64,000 nucleotides of DNA from Leptospira kemamanensis (lineage in GTDB: Bacteria > Spirochaetota > Leptospiria > Leptospirales > Leptospiraceae), in assembly GCF_004769665.1 (NCBI RefSeq), contig NZ_RQGG01000007.1, positions 240,919 through 304,918 on the forward strand, read 5' to 3'. Below are positions 54,409 through 63,529 of the stretch, piece by piece; within the stretch, counting starts at the first letter, position 1; each line of letters begins with the position of its first letter. The notes under the pieces were generated by a model. The model searched no databases and was not told where the DNA came from. It saw nothing but the letters and a program-made list of their open reading frames with translations. The translations under genes and the position numbers were made by a program.

Positions 54409-56217
54409 ATGGATTCCGCAAACTCTCAATACCTCTCTCCCTGGGCAAAAAAATCCTTAACGTTTTTCCTTTGGCTCTCCCCGCTTTTCAGTTTGGGACC
54501 TTTTTTCGCGTTTGGGATTCTATTTGCGTTTCCGAAAGAATTTAGGCTTCGACTCCGGGCAGTTTCTGTCATCGCCATTTACATTCTCAATTGGATCCTC
54601 TTTTATCCCGTAGAGTTATTACACCGTTCCAGTATGGAATGGGAGGGCATCATCAATGCTTTTTTGGCACAAAATGGAATTCCCTTCCGTTTGAAGTTAG
54701 GATTTTTCCTTTTCTGTTTTTTTCTGCTTTTGGCCAACTTCCTACATAGCTCGCGAAGGAATCGCAAACGCGAAACAGTACGATTGGTTCGCATCCAAAA
54801 CGAATTTCCGAATACCCAACTCCGAACGGAGATGCGGATACGAGATACCAAATTTGATACCGTTCTTTTGGTTCTTGTTTTAGCTCTTGTCATTCAGTTT
54901 GTATTTTTATACATTACAGAGAGTTTATACCCGCAAAAAAATCTTTCTCCTCTTGCACCTTTATATGATGTGCATCAATTTGTTTTTAATTATTCCATCT
55001 CAGTTTGTATTTTACTTTTTAGTTTCAATCGAAACAAAATTCCTTCTTTGATTGCTAAACCTTATCTTCGTTATATGGAAGGAATCCGAATTCGCGAAAG
55101 TTGGAAACATGCGGTGCAAACAGAAGGAAAATTTCCACTTCGATTGGAACTCATCATCAAAGAAAAAGCAAAGTTCCGAGATAAAATTTTACCAGGGTTT
55201 GGACATATCTATGTCTATGAATACTGGCGTGGGTTCCCAATTTTATTTTTAACTCTATTATTGTATTTATTTTCTGCGGTTTGGGTATTTTCTTATACAA
55301 GTCCCATTTTTGGATTTCAATTCCTCGCAGGATTTGGCCTAAAACCAGGAATTCCCGATAAAAACTTTTTTATCTCTTCACAAAACATTGCATATGCGGT
55401 TTTTTCTGTAGCAGCGCTCCTAGGTTTGTATTTTTATTCCTCATTTATTTTAGAGAAGTCCTTCAGTTTAGAAAATTTAGGAATTAAAAAAGACAAAGAT
55501 GGTGAATCAGAACCATTTTTTAAACCAGGGTTACGAAAGGGATTTCGAAATGTGTTACCACTTTCACTTCTCTTTCATTTGGTGTTACTCTGTTTGGTTT
55601 TTCTCATCCCCATCAGTTTGCAACGTGGCAAAAAGAAAGAACAAACTTCTCAAAAAAATGATCACTTCCGACCTGAAAAAATGGAGTTTTATTTCATCGA
55701 TCCCAATGTTCCCGATGATACGAAAGGGTTAAATGGGGGAGTGATCACAGGAAACGAAACAGAAAACAAAGAGAAGGGCGAAAAGATTTCCAATGAGAAA
55801 GTCGCGGACAATGGACCAGTCAAAGGTTATATTAAAAAAATTCGCGGTAAAAAAGTTCCCCCAACTTACTCGAATTATATCTCAGCAAAAATGCGAATCC
55901 CAGAAAGTTATATGGACTACTGGGCAAAAGCTCCGCATCCTTATTCGAGTGTCGTTGCGTATACGATCACACAAGATGGGGATGTGATCGATGTGGAACT
56001 TGTGGAAGCATCCGATTATCCTGACCAAGACTTACGAACGTTGCAACTGGTTGAAAGTTTAGGACCACTCATGCCACCACCTGGGACAAAAAGTGACATT
56101 CGTGTCACGGAACTCTTTTGGAATGGACCTATTGACCCTGAGTTTGTTCCCACTCCTTTACAAAAAGAAATGATCAACTTGTTTGACGGCCGTTATATGG
56201 AAGAAATACCAGAATGA
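54409..56217 (+). CDS. multi-spanning membrane protein with TonB-like C-terminal domain
   Basis: 602 residues. Unlike classical TonB with one helix, it has several N-terminal helices in two blocks (about residues 15-110 and 150-200, then 275-345 and 378-398). A periplasmic, Lys/Glu/Asn-rich linker follows, and a C-terminal domain (about 505-590; HPYSSVVAYTITQDGDVIDVELVEAS, then LRTLQLVESLGPLMPPPG) matches TonB C-terminal folds. It could energise outer-membrane receptors such as the FecA-like protein here. It overlaps prsW by 4 bases. No exbB or exbD is near. Confidence 0.72.
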   Translation: MDSANSQYLSPWAKKSLTFFLWLSPLFSLGPFFAFGILFAFPKEFRLRLRAVSVIAIYILNWILFYPVELLHRSSMEWEGIINAFLAQNGIPFRLKLGFFLFCFFLLLANFLHSSRRNRKRETVRLVRIQNEFPNTQLRTEMRIRDTKFDTVLLVLVLALVIQFVFLYITESLYPQKNLSPLAPLYDVHQFVFNYSISVCILLFSFNRNKIPSLIAKPYLRYMEGIRIRESWKHAVQTEGKFPLRLELIIKEKAKFRDKILPGFGHIYVYEYWRGFPILFLTLLLYLFSAVWVFSYTSPIFGFQFLAGFGLKPGIPDKNFFISSQNIAYAVFSVAALLGLYFYSSFILEKSFSLENLGIKKDKDGESEPFFKPGLRKGFRNVLPLSLLFHLVLLCLVFLIPISLQRGKKKEQTSQKNDHFRPEKMEFYFIDPNVPDDTKGLNGGVITGNETENKEKGEKISNEKVADNGPVKGYIKKIRGKKVPPTYSNYISAKMRIPESYMDYWAKAPHPYSSVVAYTITQDGDVIDVELVEASDYPDQDLRTLQLVESLGPLMPPPGTKSDIRVTELFWNGPIDPEFVPTPLQKEMINLFDGRYMEEIPE

Positions 56218-56984
56218 AAGAAATGGGGATTTATGATTATTTGATAGGTGCGGCAACTGTTGTTCCTTGGGCCATTGTCATATGGAAAGCATACAAACCT
56301 AAAAAAGGTTGGCAGGAAGTCCTTGGGATCCTTCTTGCTTTAGTTTTTGGATGGCTCTCCACAGATTTAATTCTGAGACTACATCCAATTCTTTGGCCAG
56401 AGACAGATTTCTCTCCGAAAAAAAAGGTCAGTTTACTGACCCAAACAGCTCATTTGGCTTTCATCCAAGCAGGAATCACGGAAGAAACATTTAAGATTTT
56501 TTTCATTATGATTTTATCTTTTGTTTTTAGCTATGATCGCAAAACAAAACTGTTTTCACCGAGTGTTGTGTTATTTGGTGGGTTTGTGGCAATGGGATTT
56601 TCCTTCATTGAAAACACCCATTATATTTTCCGAGAAACCGATGAGAAAAAATTAAATCTCTTTATCGCAAGAACCATACACTCATCCAATATTCACTTAC
56701 TCATCAATTTGTGTTTTTCTCTTTTCGTTTTAAAAAGTAATGAGAAACAGGAAACGAATTCTAAAGCTTTGATCATCTTCTTTGGATTTGTATTGGCAGT
56801 TTTACAACATGGTGTGGTTGATTTTTTACTCATTCCGGGTGCTACGATTGGACTTTGGATTTCAACTGCCATGTTTGTGGGCATTTGGGTTTGGGTTGTT
56901 GGAGACTGGCGAATCTATGTTGTGGAAAAGAAAAATGCCTCCAATCCAATTCTTTTCCATCCATCAGAGGTTGGTCCAGTTTGA
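56214..56984 (+). CDS. PrsW-type intramembrane metalloprotease
   Basis: 256-residue membrane protein with the family motifs: Glu90-Glu91-x-x-Lys94 (ITEETFK), FSFIENTHYIF with Glu132-Asn133, and histidines in ARTIHSSNIHLLIN and LQHGVVDF that would bind zinc. PrsW cleaves anti-sigma factors or other membrane proteins in Bacillus; the substrate here is unknown. It overlaps the TonB-like gene upstream (4 bases) and the secreted-protein gene downstream (TTGA). Confidence 0.85.
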   Translation: MKEMGIYDYLIGAATVVPWAIVIWKAYKPKKGWQEVLGILLALVFGWLSTDLILRLHPILWPETDFSPKKKVSLLTQTAHLAFIQAGITEETFKIFFIMILSFVFSYDRKTKLFSPSVVLFGGFVAMGFSFIENTHYIFRETDEKKLNLFIARTIHSSNIHLLINLCFSLFVLKSNEKQETNSKALIIFFGFVLAVLQHGVVDFLLIPGATIGLWISTAMFVGIWVWVVGDWRIYVVEKKNASNPILFHPSEVGPV

Positions 56985-57403
56985 AAAAGTGGATTTCCAT
57001 CTTGGTTTTTCTTTTCCTTGGTTCTTTTTTTACGATCCAGACATACCAATCCAACCAAACAAAATCAACACCAAATAAGTGTTCCAATTTCCGCACGGGT
57101 ATTTTTGACAACCGATGTGAATCCGGGCATAATTCACGTTTCAAACGCTATGCTACGTACCAAGTGCAAGAATACAATTCTCTCTTTATCAAAGAAAAAA
57201 TTGTTTGGACTGGTCCTTGTTCCTATACTGTTACATTACTTGAAACAAATGATCCTGATATTTCTGATTTTATTGGGGACTATATCAAAGTGAAAATGGT
57301 GAATGTCGAGAAAAACAAATACAAAACCGTTGAAGAGGGAAGTTCCGGTAAAATTTCTTCTTGTGTCGAAACAAAAATTGGAGAAGTTCCAACTAACAAC
57401 TAA
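56981..57403 (+). CDS. small exported protein of unknown function
   Basis: 140 residues starting at TTG 56981, which overlaps the prsW stop (TTGA). LKKWISILVFLFLGSFFTIQT is a signal peptide or anchor, and the mature part has four cysteines (NKCSNF, NRCESG, GPCSY, SSCVE) suited to two disulfides. The open frame extends upstream inside prsW but lacks a better start. It is third in the TonB-like/PrsW operon. Family not recognised. Confidence 0.65.
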   Translation: MKKWISILVFLFLGSFFTIQTYQSNQTKSTPNKCSNFRTGIFDNRCESGHNSRFKRYATYQVQEYNSLFIKEKIVWTGPCSYTVTLLETNDPDISDFIGDYIKVKMVNVEKNKYKTVEEGSSGKISSCVETKIGEVPTNN

Positions 57404-57406
57404 TCG

Positions 57407-57871
57407 TTAACGTGTCGATAAAAAGACTCGAATTCCCGCTTCCGAATATTCTTCCCAATCTGTCTGAAAGGTTCTAATTTTTGGAATCTCTGGATGATTC
57501 CAAATTTCTGCCCAAAATTTTGGCACCACTTCCTCTGGTGGTCCAGGTTGAATTGCAAAATAACGACCGTTTTGTGGTTTGATATGCGCGATTTCCATTC
57601 CTGGAAGGGGTTTTACATTTGCGTTTACCGCATAACCTAACAAGAAGTCGTAAGATCCATTCTCATCCGATTCATAGGATGAATATACGGCAAACAGTGG
57701 ATCAAATTTCCTGAGAGACTCCATTTGTTTCGGGATGTCTTCTTTGTAAAATTTTGAATAAATGGCAGGAATTTTGACATCGGCTTCGCCAGGTGCATTC
57801 GATGTTCTGATGCGAAGACCCATAACCGAAAAACTATCTGTTTGTACCAGTGGTTCTGCCAATTCCGACAT
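57407..57871 (-). CDS. GyrI-like / AraC effector-binding-domain protein
   Basis: 154-residue stand-alone ligand-binding domain of the SOUL/GyrI-like family: FSVMGLRIRTSN at the start, FLLGYAVNANVKPLPGMEIAHIKPQNGRYFAIQ in the middle and the terminal SEAGIRVFLSTR resemble effector domains of AraC/MerR-type regulators. No DNA-binding domain is attached. Some such proteins bind small hydrophobic molecules. It converges on the exported protein gene. Confidence 0.78.
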   Translation of the reverse strand: MSELAEPLVQTDSFSVMGLRIRTSNAPGEADVKIPAIYSKFYKEDIPKQMESLRKFDPLFAVYSSYESDENGSYDFLLGYAVNANVKPLPGMEIAHIKPQNGRYFAIQPGPPEEVVPKFWAEIWNHPEIPKIRTFQTDWEEYSEAGIRVFLSTR

Positions 57872-57960
57872 AAAGAAATCCTTTCAGTTTTCTAAAAAAA
57901 ACGCAATCTTTTCTTCTGTAAAGGTTTGACTTTCCAGTCTTCTCTGTACACATGGTAATT

Positions 57961-58082
57961 ACTCCTGGTGATTATGGAGAGAAGGCCATACCCGTTCCCA
58001 TTCCGAACACGGAAGTCAAGCTTCTCATCGCCGATGGTACTATTGGGTTCGCTCAATGGGAGAGTAGGACGTTGCCGGGTTA
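57961..58082 (+). rRNA. rrf: 5S ribosomal RNA, copy 1
   Basis: About 120 bases with the 5S signature CCGTTCCCATTCCGAACACG in loops B/C and GCCGATGGTAC / GGGAGAGTAGGAC in the loop E-D region. The ends pair as CCTGGTG with TGCCGGG. It is not linked to 16S or 23S, as is usual in Leptospira. A TTGACT at 57926-57931 sits at the same distance as a TTGCGA before copy 2, perhaps the -35 element; no clear -10 was seen. The exact ends are approximate. Confidence 0.93.
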
Positions 58083-58101
58083 GCACTCATAACGTATAAG
58101 A

Positions 58102-58130
58102 AAAAGCCAACCGAAAGGTTGGCTTTTTTT
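58102..58130 (+). terminator. terminator of 5S copy 1
   Basis: GCCAACC-GAAA-GGTTGGC followed by seven T residues, about 25 bases after the 5S 3' end. Confidence 0.92.
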
Positions 58131-58310
58131 GTGTACAAAAGAAAATCCATTGAGCGAACCCAATAGTAAACACAAAAGATTGTTCGCGAAATGACAGACT
58201 TGCGACCCATAGGGAGCAAGGCTCGGACACTCGCCCGCGGAGCGTGCGTGCAAGCGAGTGGGGGTGGAAGTAGGACGTTGCCTTTGTTAGCACTCATAAC
58301 GTATGATAGA

Positions 58311-58337
58311 GCGTTCACGAAAGTGAGCGCTTTTTTT
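58311..58337 (+). terminator. second terminator of the 5S repeat
   Basis: GCGTTCAC-GAAA-GTGAGCGC (one G-U) followed by seven T residues. It sits after the second copy of the 5S 3' end in the repeat, in the same relative place as the first terminator. Confidence 0.85.
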
Positions 58338-58400
58338 ATTTGTAGGGCTCTGTGTGAGCCGGCTACCGTCCGCGACTCGAAATAGCGGTCGCTGCCTCAA

Positions 58401-58431
58401 AATAAGAGCAAGGTGTCTTGCTCTTATTTTT
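58401..58431. terminator. third terminator of the 5S repeat
   Basis: AATAAGAGCAAG-GTGT-CTTGCTCTTATT, a perfect 12-bp stem followed by T residues. After it GTTGCCGGGTA (58440-58450) and GGTTGGCTTTTTTTATGTAC (58492-58511) repeat parts of the first 5S/terminator module in decayed form, making a third module. Confidence 0.85.
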
Positions 58432-58612
58432 CCGGCATTGTTGCCGGGTAGAATTGGAATGGAGTGTATAGTAATGATAAGCTGGCCTTTCGGTTGGCTT
58501 TTTTTATGTACGGTTTGGAATTTCAAATTTGAATCAAATCTGATTGGGATCTACTTGGGAATGTATAGAGGAATTTCACTTTTAAGGATCAGTGGAATTA
58601 GGACGTTGGCTT
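58432..58612. other. decayed 5S/terminator module and RBS-like remnant, no gene
   Basis: No credible gene is present. It holds a hairpin CCGGC-ATTGTT-GCCGG, a degenerate GCTGGCC/GGTTGGC terminator ending TTTTTTTATGTAC, and ATTAGGACGTTGGC (58597-58610), which matches the 5S 3' sequence AGTAGGACGTTGCC at 12 of 14 positions. This last piece provides the AGGA 9 bases before the next start codon. Confidence 0.6.
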
Positions 58613-59534
58613 ATGGTTCCCGTTTTTCGTAAGAAGGCATTTGTCTTTTTATTTTTTTCACATTCCTTTTTCCTTCTCTATCCTATGGAGAAGAAGCAAA
58701 CCCACAATCAAATGAGGAGGTCCCTGGAAATCCACGGTATCGCTATTTGTCCATAAACCCAGGGATCACATTGGAAAAGGTTACTTTATCCATCCAAGGT
58801 AGAAACCGCGATGCGACGATGGTGCAGCAAGATGATCTTGGAAAAATTTCATGGTTACTCGATGTCAAATCGCCTGAGTATCAGTTTAATGAATATTTTG
58901 GTGTTAACTTGTTGTTACATACTTCGAATTTTTATTTGAATCGCCAATCGATTCCCAAAATCTTTTCCAATTCTCCTTCGGTAATTAATTCTTCAGATGA
59001 GGATTCTGGAAGTTCCGAACCGAATGATTCAGGAAAAAAAAATAGAAGAGTCATTGAAGACGTTTATACAAATGTCGAGGGTCGTTATTCCATGTTAGTG
59101 CCTATATTTTATTTGGGAAATCCTGATACGTTTCGATTTGGATTTGGTTTTGGACCTGCGCATGTAAAACTGAAAGGGAATGTTGATTTTAAAGATCCAG
59201 CTTCCAACTTACTTCTAATTTACTCTGGTCCAAGTCGAAATGATTTTCTAAATCATGTGAGTGCCTACCAATTTGCTTCAGGCAATATCAATCCAAATAC
59301 AGATCCAACGCTTTCTTACCTCGTTGCTAATTTATCATCGGGAAATCATTTAGAATTAACAGCATACTACTTGGCAAGCCAAGGATTACTTCGACCAGAT
59401 CTAGCAGCAGTTACAATATTTCAAAGTGGAAAATACAATGCATTGGAAGCCTTGGCCCCATCATCAAAGAAAATGGATACACATATGAATTGAGGACCTT
59501 CCACATTGCCGTTTATAAACCTATTGAATTTTAA
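58613..59534 (+). pseudogene. outer-membrane beta-barrel-like protein with two frameshifts
   Basis: The main open frame (about 58747-59493) lacks a proper start and normal end. From ATG 58613 the frame gives MVPVFRKKAFVFLF, a signal-peptide start, which is lost at the T7 run 58652-58658. One added T would join it to FFTFLFPSLSYGEEANPQ and the main frame. Near 59450-59462 one added base would replace the end KKMDTHMN with PIIKENGYTYELRTFHIAVY ending KPIEF, a typical barrel ending in Phe (stop 59532-59534). Two one-base losses suggest a pseudogene; sequencing error or slippage at the T run is possible. Confidence 0.65.
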
Positions 59535-59654
59535 AAACACATAGTTGTTCTAACCAACACAGGACAGAAAGTCCAAACACCAGCTTCGTTCCAACTAAGA
59601 TATGTTATGGTTTTGAAATGCTGAATCAATTTTTAGGATCTGTGAAAAAAAGAA

Positions 59655-59683
59655 AACCCCAGAAGGATTTCACTTCTGGGGTT
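59655..59683 (-). terminator. terminator of the TonB-dependent receptor gene
   Basis: AACCCCAGAAG and CTTCTGGGGTT form an 11-bp stem; on the minus strand it is followed by TTCTTTTTTT. It lies 19 bases after the receptor stop codon. Confidence 0.88.
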
Positions 59684-59701
59684 CAAGGGAGAATGATGCT
59701 A

Positions 59702-62038
59702 TTAGAATACGGCGCTGAGTCCTATGAAATAGAAGATCCCTTCTCCAGGTAAAATTCCTGGACCAGGATAACCTCCCGCACGTCTTGTGAAATACATTTG
59801 ATTGGTCATGTTGTTTACACCACCTCGGAGTGAAAAGTTTTCGTAAAAATTCCACACAAAGGTAAAGTCTCTCACAGTATAGGATGGAATGAGTCCAATT
59901 TGTCCATTGGCCGTGAATGGACCTGTATTGGCCGCATCTGCATAGGCTGCTCCCGTATAACTAATCAAATACGTGAAACTAAACACATTTTTGTAATGAT
60001 ACGTGATTCCATACCGATGGATTTGAGAAGGTGCATTTTCCACAAGTTTTCCGACACGGTAAAAATTTTGTGCACTTGCTGGGTTTGTTAATACACGTGG
60101 GTCTTCCCATCGAATATAACGAGCATTTACGTTTGCACTAGATGTGAAAAAACTAACGGAACCATAAGGTTGAGAATCAGTAAGTGCGACTAACGGATCT
60201 ATTTCTAAGTAAGCTTCTGCTCCACGGTGAAGAGAATCACCCACATTTGTTTGGAAATTGGCTTGGCCCGGAAGAAGTCCTGGAAGTTGTCCGACACGAT
60301 TGTTATAACGAAGTTCAAAGATACTCAAATCAAACTGCATCCACTGTCCAAATTTACCTCGGTATCCTGCATCTGCATTATAACCAGATTGGTCTTTTAA
60401 ATTCGGATCAACTTCGTTTAAGGTTGCAGTAGGTGCAAATAACTCTGAATAGGTGACAGGTCGAAACGCTCTCGAGTAGTTCGCATATAAATTTGTAGTT
60501 TTTGTTGTTTGGTATTGAGCACCGAGTCCATAAAGAACTTGTTTTTGCACTCTTTCCAAAGGTTGGAGCATCCCACCAAAGGGTTTGGTAGCGCTTGGAA
60601 TTGATTCATTGACACGGCCAGAAGCGGTCGAACGAATCCATTCATATCTTACCCCTGGTGTGATAGAAAGGGCATCTGTAATTCGAAATAAATTCTCTAC
60701 AAAACCAGCGTAGTTTAGTGTTGAAAATTCTAAATCTGCAACTCTACAATTTCTAGAACCATCGTAACATAAGTTATTTAGATTAGTTTCTCTGAGATCA
60801 AATTTTGATCCAGTAGTTCCATTCGGATTACGGAAACGATCTGTATTCCCATTGAAATATCGGCCACCGAAAGATAATGTATGGGTCTTATCCAACAAAT
60901 CATAGTTAAAGATTTGTCTAGCTTCCATTCCATAATTTCGATATGTATCGCGGTCAATTTGTCTTGGACTATATTCTAGAGTTCTTGCTAAGATAGGATC
61001 AGAAAGATTTGCAGCTGTGCTCACACCCACAGAATTTCTTTCCCCATAGAGACCAAACACTTTTACATTGGTGCGTGAAGTTGGACTTTGTTCATAGTCA
61101 ATCACCATTGCAGGGATATTCCATGGTGCACTAAACCAGTTCCTTGTACGACCTGATTGTCTTGGATCCACACGAAATTGTTCGTCGGTAAGTCCACCTG
61201 CTTGTTGGCTTATGTAAGTGGATTTAGCCATCTCCAGTGAAATTTTTAATTTTTCGGAAACTTTATAAGATAAATTGAAAAATCCATTTTGAACATTGTA
61301 TTGAGAATTTTCTCTCCAACCATCAGAACTTCGACCTTGGTAAAATACAAAATAACTCCAATCGCCAACGGTTCCACTGACAGAACTATATTGGTTCAGA
61401 GTATTATAGGAACCACCTGTGGTTTTCATTTCTACTTTGACGGGACGAGTAGGATCTGCTTTTTTCACAACATAATTGACCATCCCACCAAATTGTGGCC
61501 CATATTGTAAGGCACCGGCACCGCGAACGATTTCTACTTTTTCTAAGGCTTCTAAGGGAGGATTAAAATACGCTTCTGGGTATCCAAAGGAATCCGATGC
61601 AATATCATATCCATTCATTCTTGTGTTAAATTCCCAGTTTCGATTGGGTGATAAACCTCTTGCGCCGATCCCTGGTTGGATCCCACTGCCTTCATTTTCC
61701 CAAATTGTGATTCCTGGAACTTTAGAATATACCTGACGCGTGTTCCCCAAGGCTAAGTTTGCATTTGCCTTGTCTAAACGAATCACTTCGTTTTTCTTTC
61801 CCGAATAGATATTGGTTCCTTCTATATCTCCCAAAAACTCACGATCCGTTTCCTTTTTGGCTTTCACACGAATTGTTGGAGTTTCTTCCTTCGTTTGAGG
61901 TTCCGGTTTCGGTTCTTGGTTTTTTTCGACACCTTCGTCTTGAGAGAAAAGGAGAGTTGGGATGAGTAATGCCAAAAGGAAAAGCCGTATGCTTCTTTTT
62001 CCTTTAGACTGAGTTTTGTTCTCAATTTCATTTAGCAT
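59702..62038 (-). CDS. TonB-dependent outer-membrane receptor (FecA-like)
   Basis: 778-residue siderophore or ferric-citrate-type receptor. A signal peptide (FLLALLIPTLLFS) is followed by a Glu/Lys-rich linker, the plug domain (GNTRQVYSKVPGITIWEN, IGARGLSPNRNWEFNTRMNGYD, LEKVEIVRGAGALQYGPQFGG) and a 22-strand-type barrel ending FYFIGLSAVF. The plug resembles FecA. Cysteines NLCYDGSRNCRV may form an extracellular disulfide. It lies between the two 5S repeats. Uptake would depend on a TonB protein such as the one at 54409. Confidence 0.9.
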   Translation of the reverse strand: MLNEIENKTQSKGKRSIRLFLLALLIPTLLFSQDEGVEKNQEPKPEPQTKEETPTIRVKAKKETDREFLGDIEGTNIYSGKKNEVIRLDKANANLALGNTRQVYSKVPGITIWENEGSGIQPGIGARGLSPNRNWEFNTRMNGYDIASDSFGYPEAYFNPPLEALEKVEIVRGAGALQYGPQFGGMVNYVVKKADPTRPVKVEMKTTGGSYNTLNQYSSVSGTVGDWSYFVFYQGRSSDGWRENSQYNVQNGFFNLSYKVSEKLKISLEMAKSTYISQQAGGLTDEQFRVDPRQSGRTRNWFSAPWNIPAMVIDYEQSPTSRTNVKVFGLYGERNSVGVSTAANLSDPILARTLEYSPRQIDRDTYRNYGMEARQIFNYDLLDKTHTLSFGGRYFNGNTDRFRNPNGTTGSKFDLRETNLNNLCYDGSRNCRVADLEFSTLNYAGFVENLFRITDALSITPGVRYEWIRSTASGRVNESIPSATKPFGGMLQPLERVQKQVLYGLGAQYQTTKTTNLYANYSRAFRPVTYSELFAPTATLNEVDPNLKDQSGYNADAGYRGKFGQWMQFDLSIFELRYNNRVGQLPGLLPGQANFQTNVGDSLHRGAEAYLEIDPLVALTDSQPYGSVSFFTSSANVNARYIRWEDPRVLTNPASAQNFYRVGKLVENAPSQIHRYGITYHYKNVFSFTYLISYTGAAYADAANTGPFTANGQIGLIPSYTVRDFTFVWNFYENFSLRGGVNNMTNQMYFTRRAGGYPGPGILPGEGIFYFIGLSAVF

Positions 62039-62537
62039 AAATCCATTCTTTTTTCGGAAGCTTCGCCATCTACTTTTTTTTCATTTGGGAACTAATTCTT
62101 TCGATGTAGGGTCTAAGACCGTTTTTCTAAATAGCGGAAGTGAGTAGCCACTCGGTTTTGTGATTTTGTTTTCCTCTTTTACAAAGCCATTTGTATCCCA
62201 TATCCAAACATACAATGCATCAAAAGATGTATAGAGTGCAATCTTACCCGAAAGGTAACGAATCAATCGAAAACAAAGTTTGGAAATTCTGAATTCCGAA
62301 TATTAAATTCTAATTTTTGATTTTGCCTATGGAAATGTTTGTACTAAGCAATGTTTCCCTTTTCCGTAAGCCCTCATTTTTTGGAATTTGATCAATTTGG
62401 TAGGAAAACCCTACATGCATCAGAGAAATCTCTATGGGTTTCCATATTTCCTAAATTCAAAAAGGAGATTTCGGATAAAAATTTCCTTGAGTGGGTATCC
62501 TATCATTTGTTATTGGATGGTAGAGGTAATTCAAGTA
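62039..62537. other. intergenic region with one doubtful minus-strand frame
   Basis: No convincing gene. A minus-strand frame at 62081-62266 (TTG start, 61 codons, ending TSKELVPK) has no ribosome-binding site and may be a gene remnant. Two plus-strand frames running into the next gene overlap each other and lack ribosome-binding sites. The stretch is AT-rich and presumably carries the divergent promoters of the receptor and the barrel-like protein. Confidence 0.4.
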
Positions 62538-63485
62538 ATGAAACGATATTTCGTTTTTCTTTTGGTCCTATTTGCTCTGTTAACAACTTCAACCTATGCT
62601 CAAGGGAAAGTAGAAGGGAATGCTCTTCGATTAAAAGGTGGTTTATTTTTAGGTAGTCTTAGAACCGATCTGGAAAAAAGAAATTTTTATACAGATATCG
62701 TAGGTTTAGAATACAACCAACCTTGGCAAAACAATAATTCTTCCAGCTTAATCAACGATTTGGGTTTTGATTATTTTAAAAGCATTAATGCTGGAATTTT
62801 ATCGAATGTATTCCTTGGATTGCACGTCAATCGATTTGCTCGTGGATATGAATGGAATTCTTATTATGCAACTGGTCTTGGTATCAAAGAAGCAGATTAC
62901 CGTTTGTATTACTCTGATATCAATTTAGGTGTCACTTTATCTCCAACTTCCAATTTTCGAATCCTTCCTAAATATGTCTTAAGAAGTTTAACCCAAACAG
63001 TGGAAGGAACCTACTTAGGGTTAGGTGCTCCAAGTTATTATGGGCAAGATTCCAAAAATACAACAGGAACTTCTGGACTCCTTGGAGTTGGTTTCGAATT
63101 TGATTTGAACGACAGAGCAACTCTCTTTGCAGACATTTTACTCTTTGGACCATTTTTACTTAATTCTTCCGGAATGTATAGTTCTGAACAATTTCGTATT
63201 TCGAATGGTGGGTTTGGTTATAATTACGCTAACGGCGGTTACACCTTTTACTCCGAAAAAATTAGTTTAGGTGCAAGTATCGTCGTTATGCCAAAACTCA
63301 GACTATTTCTGACTTTGGATCGCGAAAACATGATCGCTAAGTCACAAAGTCCTGTTGCCTTTAGCATCAGCGGCGACAATTTAGATCGTTTGGGAACTCT
63401 AATGGAATATGTTGCTGCAACAGCAGAACATAAAATTGAACTTTCGGGTCTCAAATTTGGAGCCACTTACGATTTAAATTTGTAA
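62538..63485 (+). CDS. exported, probable outer-membrane beta-barrel protein
   Basis: 315 residues from ATG 62538 with signal peptide MKRYFVFLLVLFALLTTSTYA. The mature part is rich in Gly, Tyr, Asn and alternating hydrophobic strands (GWQ-like turns, SDINLGVTLSPTSNFRILPKY, ATLFADILLFGPFLL, KIELSGLKFGATYDLNL), fitting a small barrel or autotransporter-like porin. AGAGGT stands 12 bases before the start. Upstream in-frame codons to 62388 are ignored because the signal peptide begins here. It ends 44 bases before the second repeat. Family not recognised. Confidence 0.7.
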   Translation: MKRYFVFLLVLFALLTTSTYAQGKVEGNALRLKGGLFLGSLRTDLEKRNFYTDIVGLEYNQPWQNNNSSSLINDLGFDYFKSINAGILSNVFLGLHVNRFARGYEWNSYYATGLGIKEADYRLYYSDINLGVTLSPTSNFRILPKYVLRSLTQTVEGTYLGLGAPSYYGQDSKNTTGTSGLLGVGFEFDLNDRATLFADILLFGPFLLNSSGMYSSEQFRISNGGFGYNYANGGYTFYSEKISLGASIVVMPKLRLFLTLDRENMIAKSQSPVAFSISGDNLDRLGTLMEYVAATAEHKIELSGLKFGATYDLNL

Positions 63486-63529
63486 CTTTTCTATAAAATG
63501 TACTTGCGAATCCGACGCGGTTAGAAGTA

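Larger units (their letters stand above)
57952..58431 (+). repeat. direct repeat copy 1 (5S rRNA plus terminator array)
   Basis: From ATGGTAATTACTCC at 57952 to the third terminator at 58431 the sequence recurs 5,578 bp downstream (63530 onward) with only a few changes: a 6-base indel near 58254, and substitutions near 58337, 58366 and 58380-58386. Within it the 5S 3' end (AGTAGGACGTTGCC plus GTTAGCACTCATAACGTAT) occurs twice (58063-58097 and 58269-58304), and CCATTGAGCGAACCC onward at 58147-58168 is a 22-nt reverse complement of 5S bases 58038-58059. Confidence 0.9.

Noticed and set aside
58040..58318. Minus-strand ORFs of 60-90 codons across both 5S repeats
   Set aside because: They run antisense through 5S rRNA and terminators, recur only because the DNA is duplicated, and lack ribosome-binding sites.
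62351..62656. Plus-strand frame of 101 codons before the barrel-like gene
   Set aside because: It overlaps the signal peptide of the barrel protein in another frame, has no ribosome-binding site and no recognisable features.
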